Assembly (NCBI RefSeq): GCF_004664715.2
Contig: NC_051069.1
Coordinates: 14,508,226 to 14,572,225, forward strand
Direction of reading: 5' to 3'
Source: Peromyscus leucopus
Lineage: Eukaryota > Chordata > Mammalia > Rodentia > Cricetidae
Length of the DNA: 64,000 nt
The notes under the pieces: generated by a model
Told to the model about the DNA's origin: nothing
Database searches by the model: none
What the model saw: the letters and a program-made list of their open reading frames with translations, nothing else
Shown here: positions 21,040 through 32,192 of the stretch, piece after piece
How the letters are laid out: every line of letters starts with the position of its first letter
Position numbering within the stretch: position 1 is the first letter of the stretch
Position numbers and translations under genes: made by a program

Positions 21040-23404
21040 TAGGGGCCCAGTGTGAAGACTTGTAGCAACCCAGCCACAGCTGAGCAAGTGCCCTGTGTAA
21101 AGACAGGTTAAACTGTTTATCCAAAGTCCCCTATCGAGAGAGGTACGGGGACAGAGTTGGGATCCAGATCTGGCTACCTTTCTAGTTTCAGCTCCTGACT
21201 GCCACACATCACAGCAGAGGGGCAAGGGGCAGTCCCACGGGAACAGCTGGTCACTTTGGGAACCGTCAGTGGCTCAGAGGCCGTGCACAAAAGGCTACAT
21301 GATGGAGGCAGCATGAACAGAGACCACCAGGCACCAGGTTATGGAAGGTAATGGTGTTCCCCAAGGTGTGGCAATAAAGGCCCCAAGCGACCATTGAACA
21401 TTTTCACTCCTTTCTTCCATAGGATCTTTTGAAGAGATGGGAGAAACAAGCTGTTTTGCATTTTGTATGTGAGGAACGGTTTAAAATAGAAATTGGAGAG
21501 CTGAGTCTGATAGAAGATTGAGCCCTGGCCCTCGTCACACATCAAACTCTCTGTAGTCATGCGGTGTGCCCCGATTCTGATCACACTCTGGCCCGGACTC
21601 TAGTCACACACTGACCCCTGCACTGATGTGGTCACACACTGAGTTCCAACCCTAGTTATACACCAAGCTCCAACCCCACCAAACCCTAAGCTTGAGCTTC
21701 CCACACACTGTGCCCTGACTATCCCACAGTGGGCCTGGCCTTTACCCTCCACTGAATCCCACCCTCGGCCTGACCCTGAGCACTCTGGCTGAACACAGGC
21801 CTTTCCTGGAACTGAACTCTAGCGACCATCCTGGAACCATCAAGGCCCCTGATGACCCCTTGATGATGGAGGCTGTCCAGCAAAATAATGATTCATGTAG
21901 TGCTGCCTTTACTATTGCTGTGTCTGTAGCCCAGGGCTCACATCTTTAAGCAGTTTAAACAGTGTCAGCTTCTAGGAGGTGAAGGATGACTGGACAATGC
22001 TTGCTTAGCATTTGATAAATGGAGAATGGAGGTGGAACAGAAGGAGGAGGAGGAGCGTGCGTGAGGAAGGAGAGGAAATGAATGTGAGTTCCTTGACTAT
22101 TCAGCTTCTCTTTCCACTGGGATGGGGTGTTAAGAGTTCCCCAATAACCAGATGGGTATTGGGGAGGATGCACTTGCAGCCTGGGTGATAGGCATTCTCG
22201 CCTTTTACCTGCAGGGCCTCCAGGAGAGCTCATGCTCCAGAACCTCAGCCCCAGGCCAATGGGGTCTCAATGAGGGTGGAACTGAGGGCCCTTGCTCAGT
22301 AGGGTAAACCAAGTCTGTGCTGGCCTCTACTGACCAGGCCCCAGGAAGCATGGCAGAGGCAATAGGATTCTTCCTGTCAGAGGAAGCTGCAGGTAGAGTC
22401 AGACCTTGTGACTAGAAAATATCCTGTCTAACGGCGGGTAGGCAAGACGTTCTCAAAGCTGGGGCAGCAGGAGAGTTTGGAGTGGCAGGTGCTTGAGAGG
22501 TCCCTGGCTGTCTGGGTCCCATCGTTCCTATTTTCCCTTTCAGCATGGCTCACCTGGGCCATGGCTGTCTGCCTCTGTGCAGATTCCTGTCTATCACAAG
22601 TCTAGGAGGTTTCTGTCCAGTTCCTAAAGCCTCCAGGGATAAGGAAAGGTGTGATCACCTACAGGAGGATGAACCCTTTCTAACCGACAGCTAGTTAAAG
22701 TCAGCCCTCCCTCGCCGCGCCCCCCCACCCGCCAGAGTCCATCATCAGCAAAGCTCAGCCATCCTGAGAGACTCTGCTCCAGCTTTACCTTCCTCCACTG
22801 TGACAACTGCCCCCGCCCCCCCCGCGGGGGTGGAGTGGGGTGAGGCTTAGCTCACCGACCCTGACAGCAGCCATAGGAACGTTCTGCTGGATCCCGAGCT
22901 CAGGACATTTCCTAGGGCCAATGTGGCAAGGAGGCAGGGAGCCCTTGAGCTGAAAGTCCCTCCAAGGGTCTTTGCATGTAACTTGCCATTGAGCTTCCAC
23001 AGTAGGGCTGTTGATAGATCTTGTGACATTAAGAAATCAAAGCTCCAAGAGGTTAAGTAACCAGTGCCAGGCCCAGAGTTAGCAGGAGTCGGATCCTCAG
23101 TTCAGACTCAGGTCTCTCTGGATCCAGTGTCTGGGGCTCTAGCAGTGGGTCACATGTAGGTTGTAGCTTTCTTACCTCCTGGTCCAGGCTACAGGCAGCT
23201 TCTAACTCTGGCCACGGGGAATCGGTAATTGTGAACTTCACGATCTGGGATAGAGATCCGCTGGATCCGAGTTGTCATGGCATCTGCTCTCGGCATCCGA
23301 AATATTGGGATGAGTTCTATCCAAAGTCTAGGGTTGGGGAATGGGGAGGTAATTATGGTCCTCCTGGGACCAGTCTGAGGTGAGGGCCTTTTCAGTAGAC
23401 CCCT
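21040..23404. other. Intergenic, no gene seen
   Basis: Unique sequence with no recognised SINE or exon. A short GC palindrome (CCCCCCGCGGGGG) occurs near 22818. Confidence 0.5.
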
Positions 23405-23800
23405 CTGTGATGGTTGCTTAGGCTGCCAATTTGCCACAACATAGACAGGAATTATCCAGATCAGGTTGGCCTATGTGTCTGTAGGGGGGATTGTCTTGAT
23501 TGTTTACTGAGGTGAGAAGATCCACCCTGAATGTGGGTGGCACCATCTCTTAGGCTGGGCCCTGGGTCCTCTTGAGTAGCGAAAGCTAGTTGAGTGCATA
23601 GCAAGAAGGCAAATGAGCAAGGATATGTTTCCTCTCCCTTTGCCTCTGACTGCGGAGTCGATGTTTTGAGTTCCTGCTCTATCTTCCCTACAATAATGGG
23701 CTGTAACCTGGAACTGTAAGCTGAAGCAGACCCTTTCTCCCCCCAGTTGTTTTTGCCAGATTATTTTTTATCACAGCAACAGACTTGGCAAGAGAAACAA
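23405..23800 (+). repeat. LTR-like rodent interspersed repeat, tentative
   Basis: It begins TGTGATGGTTGC, continues with ATCCAGATCAGGTTGGCCTA, GGGGGGATTGTCTTGATTG and GGGCTGTAACCTGGAACTGT, then CTTTCTCCCCCCAGTTG, and ends near CACAGCAACAGACTTGGC. This wording recurs widely in rodent genomes, but I cannot name the family. Confidence 0.5.
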
Positions 23801-24193
23801 CCCTCTTCCCTCCCTATTTCCTATTAGAATGTCTCCAGCCACCATGAACAGGGTGAGGACGCCGAAGGCACCTGGCCCGCAGAAGGATCCAGTATGAGGA
23901 CACCCTGATCTCACATCCAAGCTGTTCTGGTAGTATCAGCTTATAGTCGGGACTATGGATCTTTGCAGGTGTTAGAATCCCTAAGCTTCCCAACTCCTGG
24001 AAAAAATCATTATGTGGCACCTGATGGGACATTGTGCTGAGGGCCATTCACATAGGACCCTTAATACTCCCAGTGAAGGAAGTTCTGACAGGGTTGAGGC
24101 AGAGGCGCTGGGGAATGGGTAAAGATTTTTCAGTGAGGTGTCTCAGAGGGTGTTAAGAACAGCCTCCCAGGCCACCAGCATTGTGGGAGTGAA

Positions 24194-24390
24194 AGGATGT
24201 TATGTGGATGTAGCTAACTAGCAGCAAGATGCTATGTGGACATAGCACATAGCTAACTAGCGGTAAGATGTTATTTGGATGTATTTAACTAGTGGAAAGA
24301 AGCTATGTGGATTTATTTAACTAGCAGTAAGATGCTATGTGGATGTATTTAACTAGCAGAAGGATGCTATGTGGACTTATTTAACTAGCC
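24194..24390. repeat. 32-bp minisatellite, six copies
   Basis: Units follow AGATGCTATGTGGATGTATT plus TAACTAGCAGTA, starting at about 24194, 24227, 24266, 24298, 24330 and 24362. The second unit has a 7-bp expansion (CATAGCA). Confidence 0.9.
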
Positions 24391-26084
24391 TTTGCTTGTC
24401 TGCAGCTTCAGAATAGACATCTCATGGGGCAAAAGCACTGGATTCAGCTCACATTCACTTCACTGTATCCCATTCCTGATGACTGGTGATTTCTTGGGGG
24501 GAATGAATCATCTACATGGCTGGTCTTCTAGTGGATGGCAGAATTACAAGGGTTTGAAGTGAGTTTTAGGTATTATTGAAAATTATTATTATTATATGTA
24601 AAACCATTTCTCAGCCCTGAAATGATGCTCTAAAACTAAAAGAAAAATTAAAAAAGCCAAATAAGGAAAAGTGAAAAAAAAAAACCAAAACCCAACCAAT
24701 CAAAATTCCAAACTGGATGTGGGCTTCTGAAATTCTCATCTCAAAGGGCAGGAGATTCAGGCAACATGGCCTCATGTGCTCCACGCCCCTCAAGCCTCAG
24801 CATGGCATTTCCTTCTTTTCAGGAAATCTCCCAGAATCAGAAAACCCTTATGACTGCATGGAGGGCTGGAGTCAGGACAAAAGGGGAGCTTATTGAATGT
24901 GGGCTCACCGGAAACCTGTCAGCCTCCCAGAAGGACACTGATATTCCTACCCTCAGAAGGCTGTGGCCCAACAGGGAAGATAGCTGGGGTATGGGAGACA
25001 AACTTCCGTTAAGTGAGGAGCGTGGGCGTCAGGGATGCTCAGACATGACTGGGGCAGAAAGGAAGCATGGCAGTGAAGGCAACCTTTGGGGAGAATTGCA
25101 TTCACATGGCCAGGGTGCCAGCATCAATGAATGGGTCATCAATCAGCGTAGGGACATTGGTGAGTGCCTGGCTCACCTGAGGGGGCCTCCTGCCCTACTC
25201 CTGCTGACTGGTTTTGTGTGAGAATAGCACACCAGTGTTGCCATACATACTGATTCCCTCTCCCCAGGTAATCTCAATTTTTGTATAAAATTGTCTTTAA
25301 CAACAACAACAATCCCACCAGGAAGTAAAACAGGTATGCAGGCTTCCAGTGTGTGAACTTTGAGGGGCAGGAGTGTGCTCAGGAAGCAGAACAGTTAGCA
25401 TGGTTAGCTTGACCAAGGACTGTCTGAGTTCATGGGGCTCTCGGGTCCTTTTGCCAGGGGGCAGAGGAAGACCACCACCCTGATGCTACTTCCAGGCTCC
25501 AGGGAGCACCAGGTGCCTCTAAGTATGTCAGGCAGCCTGAGGGAAGGGCCTCCTGATGAAGCTGAACCCCTAGGGCAGATGCACATGCTGGTGGGCACTG
25601 CAGACTCCATGTCTGGGGATCTGCTCTTTCTTATACCAGGCCTGGAGGGAAGTCTCTATTGATAGGAGCTATTGTCCTACTCTCAGGCTCTGGAAACAAT
25701 TCAGTGGGCCCTCTTGTTAAAAGTGTCACAGGCTGGACACCCCTGGGAACAGTCTTGGAGTCAAGTGGGAGTTCCCAAGCTGAGCTCCTGCCTTGCTCCT
25801 GACCATGTTCCCCTAGGTGCCTCTGGGATTTCAGGCCAATGGCAACCATCACCTCCTGCAGGCTGCTTTATCACTCTGCAGACTCACCCGCCCTCACGGG
25901 TGACTTCCCTTCTCCACCCCTGAGGCTTGGGGCAAGTGGGCCTCTTCCTAGCGATGATGCCAGACACTGTTGGTTTTCAGGGGACAAGGAACAGAGATCA
26001 TACCTAGACTGCTGACTCTGGGGAGGGGGTTCACTAGGGTTTGGTAACTCTTCCCAAGCTCCTGGGTCACCTATTAGCTTCTTA
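24391..26084. other. Intergenic, no gene seen
   Basis: Unique sequence with a short ATT run near 24585 and an A-rich tract near 24675. A 151-codon frame (24766-25221) shows no recognisable domain. Confidence 0.5.
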
Positions 26085-26133
26085 TTACAGCTTGGATACG
26101 ATACGATGCGTCTCCTCAAAAGGCTCGTGTGTT

Positions 26134-26164
26134 GTGCTTACTTCCACAGCACATGTACTAAAAA
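26134..26164 (+). pseudogene. U6 snRNA 5'-fragment retropseudogene
   Basis: GTGCTTACTTCCACAGCACA TGTACTAAAA corresponds to the first ~30 nt of U6 snRNA (GTGCTCGCTTCGGCAGCACA in the parent), with four or five substitutions. The flanks AAAAGGCTCGTGT (26118-26130) and AAAAGGCTCACGTGT (26161-26175) look like a target-site duplication inside the LTR. It lacks the 3' three-quarters of U6 and cannot be a functional gene. Confidence 0.8.
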
Positions 26165-26347
26165 GGCTCACGTGTGGAAGGCTCGGCCCACAGCTGAGGG
26201 ATCCAATCATTGAGAGGTGACTGAAGCATGAGGGTTCTGACCTAATCAATGGCTCAAGCCACTGACAGACTCATTATCAGATGACATTATTGGAGGTTGC
26301 TGGAAACTAGGAAGTGGGGCCTGGTTGGAGGAAGTAGGCTGCCGGTG

Positions 26348-26350
<3 letters not shown>

Positions 26351-26392
<42 letters not shown>

Positions 26393-26400
26393 TGTGTGTT
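26351..26400. repeat. (GT)n microsatellite
   Basis: An interrupted GT run of about 24 units lies within the MaLR-like LTR. Confidence 0.95.
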
Positions 26401-26866
26401 GCTTTTGAATGGTATATCTTGTATGTGGTCCCTTCCTGTTTCTGCTCCCCAGCTGCCCTGAGGTGAGCAACCCATGACACGCTCCCTGTCTGTCTGCCTC
26501 AGTGGGGACTATGGACTGAATCACTCAGAAACCATAAGCTGAAGTAAACGCTCCCTCTCCCTCAGGTGTCTTTTTCAGGTGTACCATCAACGACAGACTC
26601 ACGTGATCAACCTTCTCCACAGTGGGTTCAGTCTTCCCTACCACCACTTGCCTGGGAAATTTCTCCATTCTCACAGGAGCATTCCTGACTAGGATGAGTA
26701 TGGAAAACCCCACGAAGGTTGCGGCTCCCAGGGGGGCTCATGGAGCCCCAGGCTTTCCTTAGGATCTAAAAGTAGCTAATGGTTGGCAAGGAAGAAACAT
26801 TTTTCTTCCAGTGATGTAGCCATTGGTTAATTTCCCATGCTCCTGTCAACAGACCTAATTAAACTG

Positions 26867-27012
<146 letters not shown>

Positions 27013-27020
27013 GGAAAAGA

Positions 27021-27195
27021 GGGCTGGAGAGATGGCTCAGAGGTTAAGAGCACTGGCTGCTCTTCCAGAGGTCCTGAGTTCAATTCCCAGCAACCACATG
27101 GTGGCTCTCAATTATCTATAATGAGATCTGGTGCCCCCTTCTGGCCTGTAGGCAGAGCACTGTATGCATAATAAATAAATCTTGAAAAAAGAAAG
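27021..27195 (+). repeat. B2 SINE
   Basis: Full-length head GGGCTGGAGAGATGGCTCAG, CACATGGTGGCTCTCAATTA and the 3' end ATGCATAATAAATAAATCTT. Better preserved than most SINEs here. Confidence 0.94.
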
Positions 27196-27385
27196 GCATG
27201 AGAGTAGAAGGAAGGTTAAGGTGAGATGAGTAAGGGGATCAGCAGGAGGAGGGGCCAAGAGAGGGTAATGAGGAATTAATGCATTATATATTAATCAAAA
27301 TACATTATATATGTATAAAAATGTCATAATGAAACCCACTATTGTGTACAATTAACATATGCTAATAAAAACTTTTTTTAAGAAA
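27196..27385 (+). repeat. Rodent L1 3' end
   Basis: TATTAATCAAAATACATTAT, AAAATGTCATAATGAAACCC and ACAATTAACATATGCTAATA AAAA match the 3' UTR wording of rodent L1. It is a short 5'-truncated copy with no ORF. Confidence 0.75.
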
Positions 27386-29559
27386 TGAAATAAAAAGAAC
27401 CAAAAGCATCAGGGCCCCAGACCTCTTTCCAAACCTCCTCCATGGGTGTTTGTACCCTGCAGTGGATCCCACTCTGCCGTCTTCTGGGGAGAAGATGGGT
27501 GAAGCAGCCATCTTGGGCTTGGGATTGTGTCACACTTCTGAGATGGCAGCAGAGAGGCCCCATAGTGAGTCCCTGTCACTTGGTGAACCTGTTTCACAGA
27601 GCTCCTGACCCTTGCTTGTCCCAGCAGAAACAGGAGGGAGAGACAGCAGGGCCTCAGGCAGGTGTGTGAGCTTAAGTCTTCCTGGCAGGGAGTCAGATCC
27701 GATCAGCATGGGGCCCAGGCCTTAAGCCCTGTTGGCCTGAGGTCAACCAAGACCGCCGCCGCCCCCCACCCCACCCCCCAAGCACCTCAGGTGGTTGCTA
27801 GGGACCAGTATAATGGTGACTGGTGAGCAGGGCAGGCTGGTGGGCAGTCAGGTCCCATGAAAATGCCAGCTGGCTCATGTGTATCAGAAGGACACACCCT
27901 CCACATCCTGTCTAGCTGGCCTGTGGGGGTCAGACAGTAGGATGCAGTGGTTCTCAAGGGCTTTAGTATACCCACATTACCAAGGTGCTAACTGTAACAT
28001 TTTCATTTATGCATTGAATGAATCCCTGTCATGATAGTCTGCTGGATGGCACATTACGGACTTGTCTTATTTTCATTTATGCATTGAATGAATCCCGATC
28101 ATGATAGGCCACTGGATACTTACTGACCTGTCTTAAAGACAGGCTCTCATCTCAGACTAGGCAGATGCTCTCCCTCTCTGCCTCAGCCCTTGCCAAGAGG
28201 ATGGAGTGGACTAGTGAGGGCCACAGGGTCTGAAGTTCCTAACAGAGAGTGCCCCTCAGATTTTCCATTTTGCCTTATTTTTGCTCCAGCATCTACTCTC
28301 TGCCTTAATAAGACCTCACTCTGTTACCTAGCATATGGTCACTCCAGCCATCTTTGTTTTAAAGTTCCAGCAGCCCCAAATGACCCTCATTCCCCTTTCT
28401 GGGTACCCCGGGAGATCCCATTCCAAGGGAAGAGCCATAAACACTTGTTCTCATAGGTTTCACAAACTCTAGTAACACCAAGATCCTGCTTTGCAACTCT
28501 AAAAAGTCCGCCTTTGTTCACTTGTTTCCCTGCCTGACCTGTAAAATGACGGTTGTGGTTAATCCATTTGCTCAATAAATAAGTATTGAACGACCTGTTC
28601 TGAACAGGGCCCAGCTGAATCTGTTATTTAGTGTTGGTTAAAAGGCATGGCGTGCACCAGGTTGTCAATAAATGACGGGTTTCTTACACAAGTCTCGGTT
28701 TTAGAAGGAGAAATGGGTGATAGGTGGAGGAGGGACAGAGAATGGGGACTCAAGAAGGGGTGTGGAGGGCTGGGCCTGCTGCGTCTTGGATTCCCACCCC
28801 TACCCCCTTCCCCTGTTAACATGGCCTGGCTCTGTCCTTGTCTTTGAATGGTGTGCCCAGTTTTTTGCCTCTGGTTGCATCAAACCACCTCTTGTCTACT
28901 ACATAGTTGGCCCCTTGTTCCCACATCTAGAAAACAGAGATAAGGATCTTCCTTATTCTCAGGCACTCAAGGACACTGTAGTGTGCCTATCCTACCAAAG
29001 TGGTCAGCCTGATGAGCCTCCAGCCCTGAGGACATGTTTGAGTGGCTTCCTCACCAAAGTGGCACCCCCTGGCTTCTGACATAACACCTCTGACTTGTCA
29101 CGGCTGAAACTTCATATTCTTCATTCCTGTCCAGCTTCCAGATAGTATCCCACAGGAAAGACTCTCCCAGAGGAGAGAGAGATTATGTGCACGTGGGAGT
29201 GTATGCATGTGTATGTCTGTGCATGCATGCACATGCAAGCAAAGTGAGATCTGGCGTACTGGAGGTCTTCAATGTTGGCTGACTGACTGAATGCACAGTG
29301 GATGTCCCTGTCTCAAGGGGGGGATCATTAATACATTTGACAAATATTTAACAAATCTATAATCCATTCAGTTTCAGACTAAGTCAGGGCCTCTGACACA
29401 CAGGTTGAGAGTAGCCAAGTTCTCTCCATACAGAAGGTCCACCAGCTTCCTTTTTCCCACACATTTCTTACCCTCCAAGGCTCACCTGGTTCTTGGTCCA
29501 CCTAATTGTCTATCCTTACGCCAACACATATTTGAGTGCTAAGAAGTTGAGTTTAGGGT
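27386..29559. other. Intergenic, no gene seen
   Basis: Unique sequence. It includes a 70-bp tandem duplication at 28001-28136 and a purine/pyrimidine alternating stretch (GTGCATGCATGCACATGC) near 29218. No exon was recognised. Confidence 0.5.
28001..28136. repeat. 70-bp tandem duplication
   Basis: TTTCATTTATGCATTGAATG AATCCC recurs at 28001 and 28071. Copies agree through ATCATGATAG and diverge towards their ends. Confidence 0.9.
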
Positions 29560-29760
29560 CGAAAACTGGTTCCCTAACTCATATTGTCTGTCCTTTAGTA
29601 AGTGACTTGACTTCTCAGAACCTCAGTTTCCCCAGATGGAAAATAGGCACAAGTTAAAATGAAATGTCTTGTAATTTATGTGAGGAATGAATGAGATAAG
29701 GCACATGCTTACACAATTCCAGTGCATAGTATGTGCCCATTAAATGGAGCTATTTATTTT
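29560..29760 (+). repeat. MIR SINE
   Basis: AGTGACTTGACTTCTCAGAA CCTCAGTTTCCCC is the MIR core; GCATAGTATGTGCCCATTAA ATG is the MIR 3' end. Confidence 0.8.
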
Positions 29761-30299
29761 GCTTAGCTTCCTCTCTGTTACAAGGGCCACCTTGGATCCC
29801 TCCTCCCTCCTCCAGAGCACCTACAGCACAAAAAAGTGCACCCAGCAGGTGGCAGGTGAGTCTGACTTCCCAGAAGCAGATGCACTCCCCCTGAGAAAAG
29901 CCAGACACCAGCAGAGGCCTGGAGGCAGGGAGGAGCAGGAGGCATGGCTGACCTGGTGGAGGAGGAACCCAGGATGGCTTTGTGTGCTCTAAGGGCGGGA
30001 GCACCTGCTTTGATGGGCAGAACGCCTTTTCTTCCTGGGTGGACACGGTCTGTTTCAAGTCGTGAGAAGTCCTGGCGATCCTATCCCACTGTCCGTGAGG
30101 TCTGGATCTAGTGAGTAGACCAAGGGCTTTCTGTGCCTTCACCATGGTGGACTTCTAGCTACTTCAAAACCAGGACACACACTCTATGTCCCACCTGGGC
30201 ACAAGTGGTTGAGGTTATCTGTGACCTAACAGTAGTCATATGAACCTGGCTCAAAGGAGGGATTTAGGAAGGAAGAAAAAAAAAAATCCCTCACTCGGG

Positions 30300-30400
30300 A
30301 CTCTCAGAGACCCTGGCCCTGGGCCTGAGTTTCTTCCCCTGTGAAATGAGAACTGCTCTGTAGGTTTCATTGCCATAATGGTTGAAAAGATGAGAAAAAC
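30300..30400 (+). repeat. MIR SINE fragment
   Basis: GGGCCTGAGTTTCTTCCCCT GTGAAATGAGAA resembles the MIR core, but the element is short and decayed. Confidence 0.5.
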
Positions 30401-31214
30401 AATCTCACAACTGATGGGGAAAAACCAGCCTCAGAGAGAGAATGGGATGAATGGGAACTGTCCAGCTCAGGGAGGGCAGGACCTTGCTGGCCCACCGGTC
30501 CCCAGCTGGCCATCACTGGACTTCTACCCTGGTGGCTGCACCACACCGGCTTTGTAGGGCTCTGACCTCACTACAGTTGGGACAGGTCTCATCCCGTAAT
30601 ACCGAAGGTTTGCCAGATTTCCAGTCATGTCCTTGTATCCCCCCTAGACTAGCCTGCTAGTCCCTACTCAGGTTACATAGCACCTCCCCAAGCAGGGGCA
30701 GCAGGTACTAGCAGATCCTAAGGCCCCTCCTGGTGGGTTATGGTTCTGCATGAATAGAAATGTACCCCAGGAAGGCCTCAGGACTGATGTTCTCACTGGT
30801 CCACCGACCTTACCTGTCTGCTCCAGGCAGAGTAATGAGTCACACTGTGGCCATCTTATGGCCTCAAGCTGTTTGTAGAGGCAAAGCCATGTGATACTTC
30901 TGACTCAGGATGGCTTTTGACCGGGTGTGAATGGCTTCTCCTCAGCCCCTCTACGCTGGAAGTCACTAGAGATGTGGGGTGACCCACACTGACCACAGTA
31001 GGCATTTAGTGCCTCCAGTTTATCTCGAGTGTGTACACTCTCCACTTGCTGAATCCCTGTGACTGCAACTGAGGTGGTCCAGACTATCAGACCCATTTTA
31101 CAGCTGGAGTAGAAAGGTTCAAAGAGGCAAATGGATTTGCCCAAGGTGATATGGCTGCTATATGACAGGGCCAGGCACAGCCTGTAAAGTACTTGTTCTT
31201 GGGGACAGGAAAGC

Positions 31215-31345
31215 AGAAGCTTGGTGACCTTGGGCCACTTACTTCACCTCTCTGAACCTCAGTCTTCTCATCTGAAAAATGGGGCAAGAAGATAATGTCA
31301 TATGGTGCATTCAGCACAGTGGCCTGCTCAATAAATGTGACCAGT
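31215..31345 (+). repeat. MIR SINE
   Basis: TGACCTTGGGCCACTTACTT CACCTCTCTGAACCTCAG is close to the MIR core; GCTCAATAAATG near 31326 is the 3' end. Confidence 0.85.
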
Positions 31346-32099
31346 GCCTAACATTATCACCCTCAAGACATTTGAATGCAGTTGTTGGGAGGTCATACTG
31401 CAGATGAAGCTGTTGCTGCTGTTCAGGACTTATTAAGGTGAGCTAAGCGGTTGGGCATGAAGAAGTCGGAGCTAGGGGAAGGCAGTGGATTTCCTCCTCC
31501 CCTCTGCCTGCCTAGTGTGGATGGTCCAGCACATCTGGGTCTTGGTTCCCAGCACTCTGATGGCTGCTATCAACTATCCACACACCTTGGATCTGCTCAG
31601 GGCCAAGAGCTGAGAATTCTGAACTCCAGAGCTAAGAATGGGAGCTGACAGAATCGGGAGTGGATTGAATTTTTGGATCTGCTCCGTGGCTGCCAGGCTC
31701 CTGGTAGTGCAGTGTGCCTGAGGGCAGGGTGCCCTTCTCAGTGTTTGGGGCAACCCTAAGATGCAGGGTGGGGGGTGGGGGCAAGCGTGAGGTGGGGCTG
31801 TCTGTCCATGTAGCTCTGCCCAGGAGGACAGAGGGGCTTCTGTGTCTAGCCACAGTGACACCAACCCTGTGTTCTAAGTTCCTAGTCTTCCAGGTGAGCT
31901 TGCTTTAGCTTGCCTCCAGCTGCCGAGTTCCCTCTAGGACATGGCCCAGGCCAGCACTCACAGACTCTATGGTGCTGGGGACTTGTAGTGGGAATGGTTC
32001 CCTTCAGGAACCCTGCCATATGGAAGGGAGGGGAAATCCTGGGCCTCTGATTGTTTTAGGATGAGCTTTCTTGAAGGCTTTGGGGCCTGTGGGCCCGGA
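31346..32099. other. Intergenic, downstream of INSYN1
   Basis: No gene or SINE is recognised. A short GGGTGGGGGGTGGGGG run occurs near 31766. Confidence 0.5.
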
Positions 32100-32117
32100 T
32101 CCTTAGTATTTATGAAT

Positions 32118-32123
32118 TTTATT
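32118..32123 (-). promoter_or_regulatory. INSYN1: INSYN1 poly(A) signal
   Basis: AATAAA on the minus strand lies 70 nt after the stop codon, within CATAATAAAATTC. It follows a TA-rich stretch. It predicts a 3' UTR of only about 90 nt unless transcription reads on to a further signal. Confidence 0.6.
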
Positions 32124-32192
32124 ATGACTGTGTTTGTTTAAATATATATATATATATATTTATAGCTCTATGCATTCCCCCCTCCCCAGCCC
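32124..32192 (-). other. INSYN1: INSYN1 3' UTR with (UA)n tract
   Basis: The short proximal 3' UTR contains a run of about ten TA units (32141-32160) between a GGGGAGGGGGG tract and the poly(A) signal. AU-rich tracts of this kind can bind stability factors. Confidence 0.55.

Larger units (their letters stand above)
26085..26615 (+). repeat. MaLR-like LTR remnant carrying a U6 insertion and GT repeat
   Basis: AGGCTCGGCCCACAGCTGAG, GGATCCAATCATTGAGAGGT, CCTAATCAATGGCTCAAGCC, GGTTGGAGGAAGTAGG and GACTGAATCACTCAGAAACC match the wording of mammalian MaLR LTRs. It is interrupted by a U6-derived fragment near 26134 and a GT microsatellite. There is no coding content. Confidence 0.65.

Noticed and set aside
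24766..25221. 151-codon plus-strand frame between the genes
   Set aside because: No recognised domain, ordinary composition, no promoter or splice context; likely chance.
26134..26164. Functional U6 snRNA gene
   Set aside because: Only the first ~30 nt are present with mismatches; no upstream PSE/TATA and no T-run terminator for U6.
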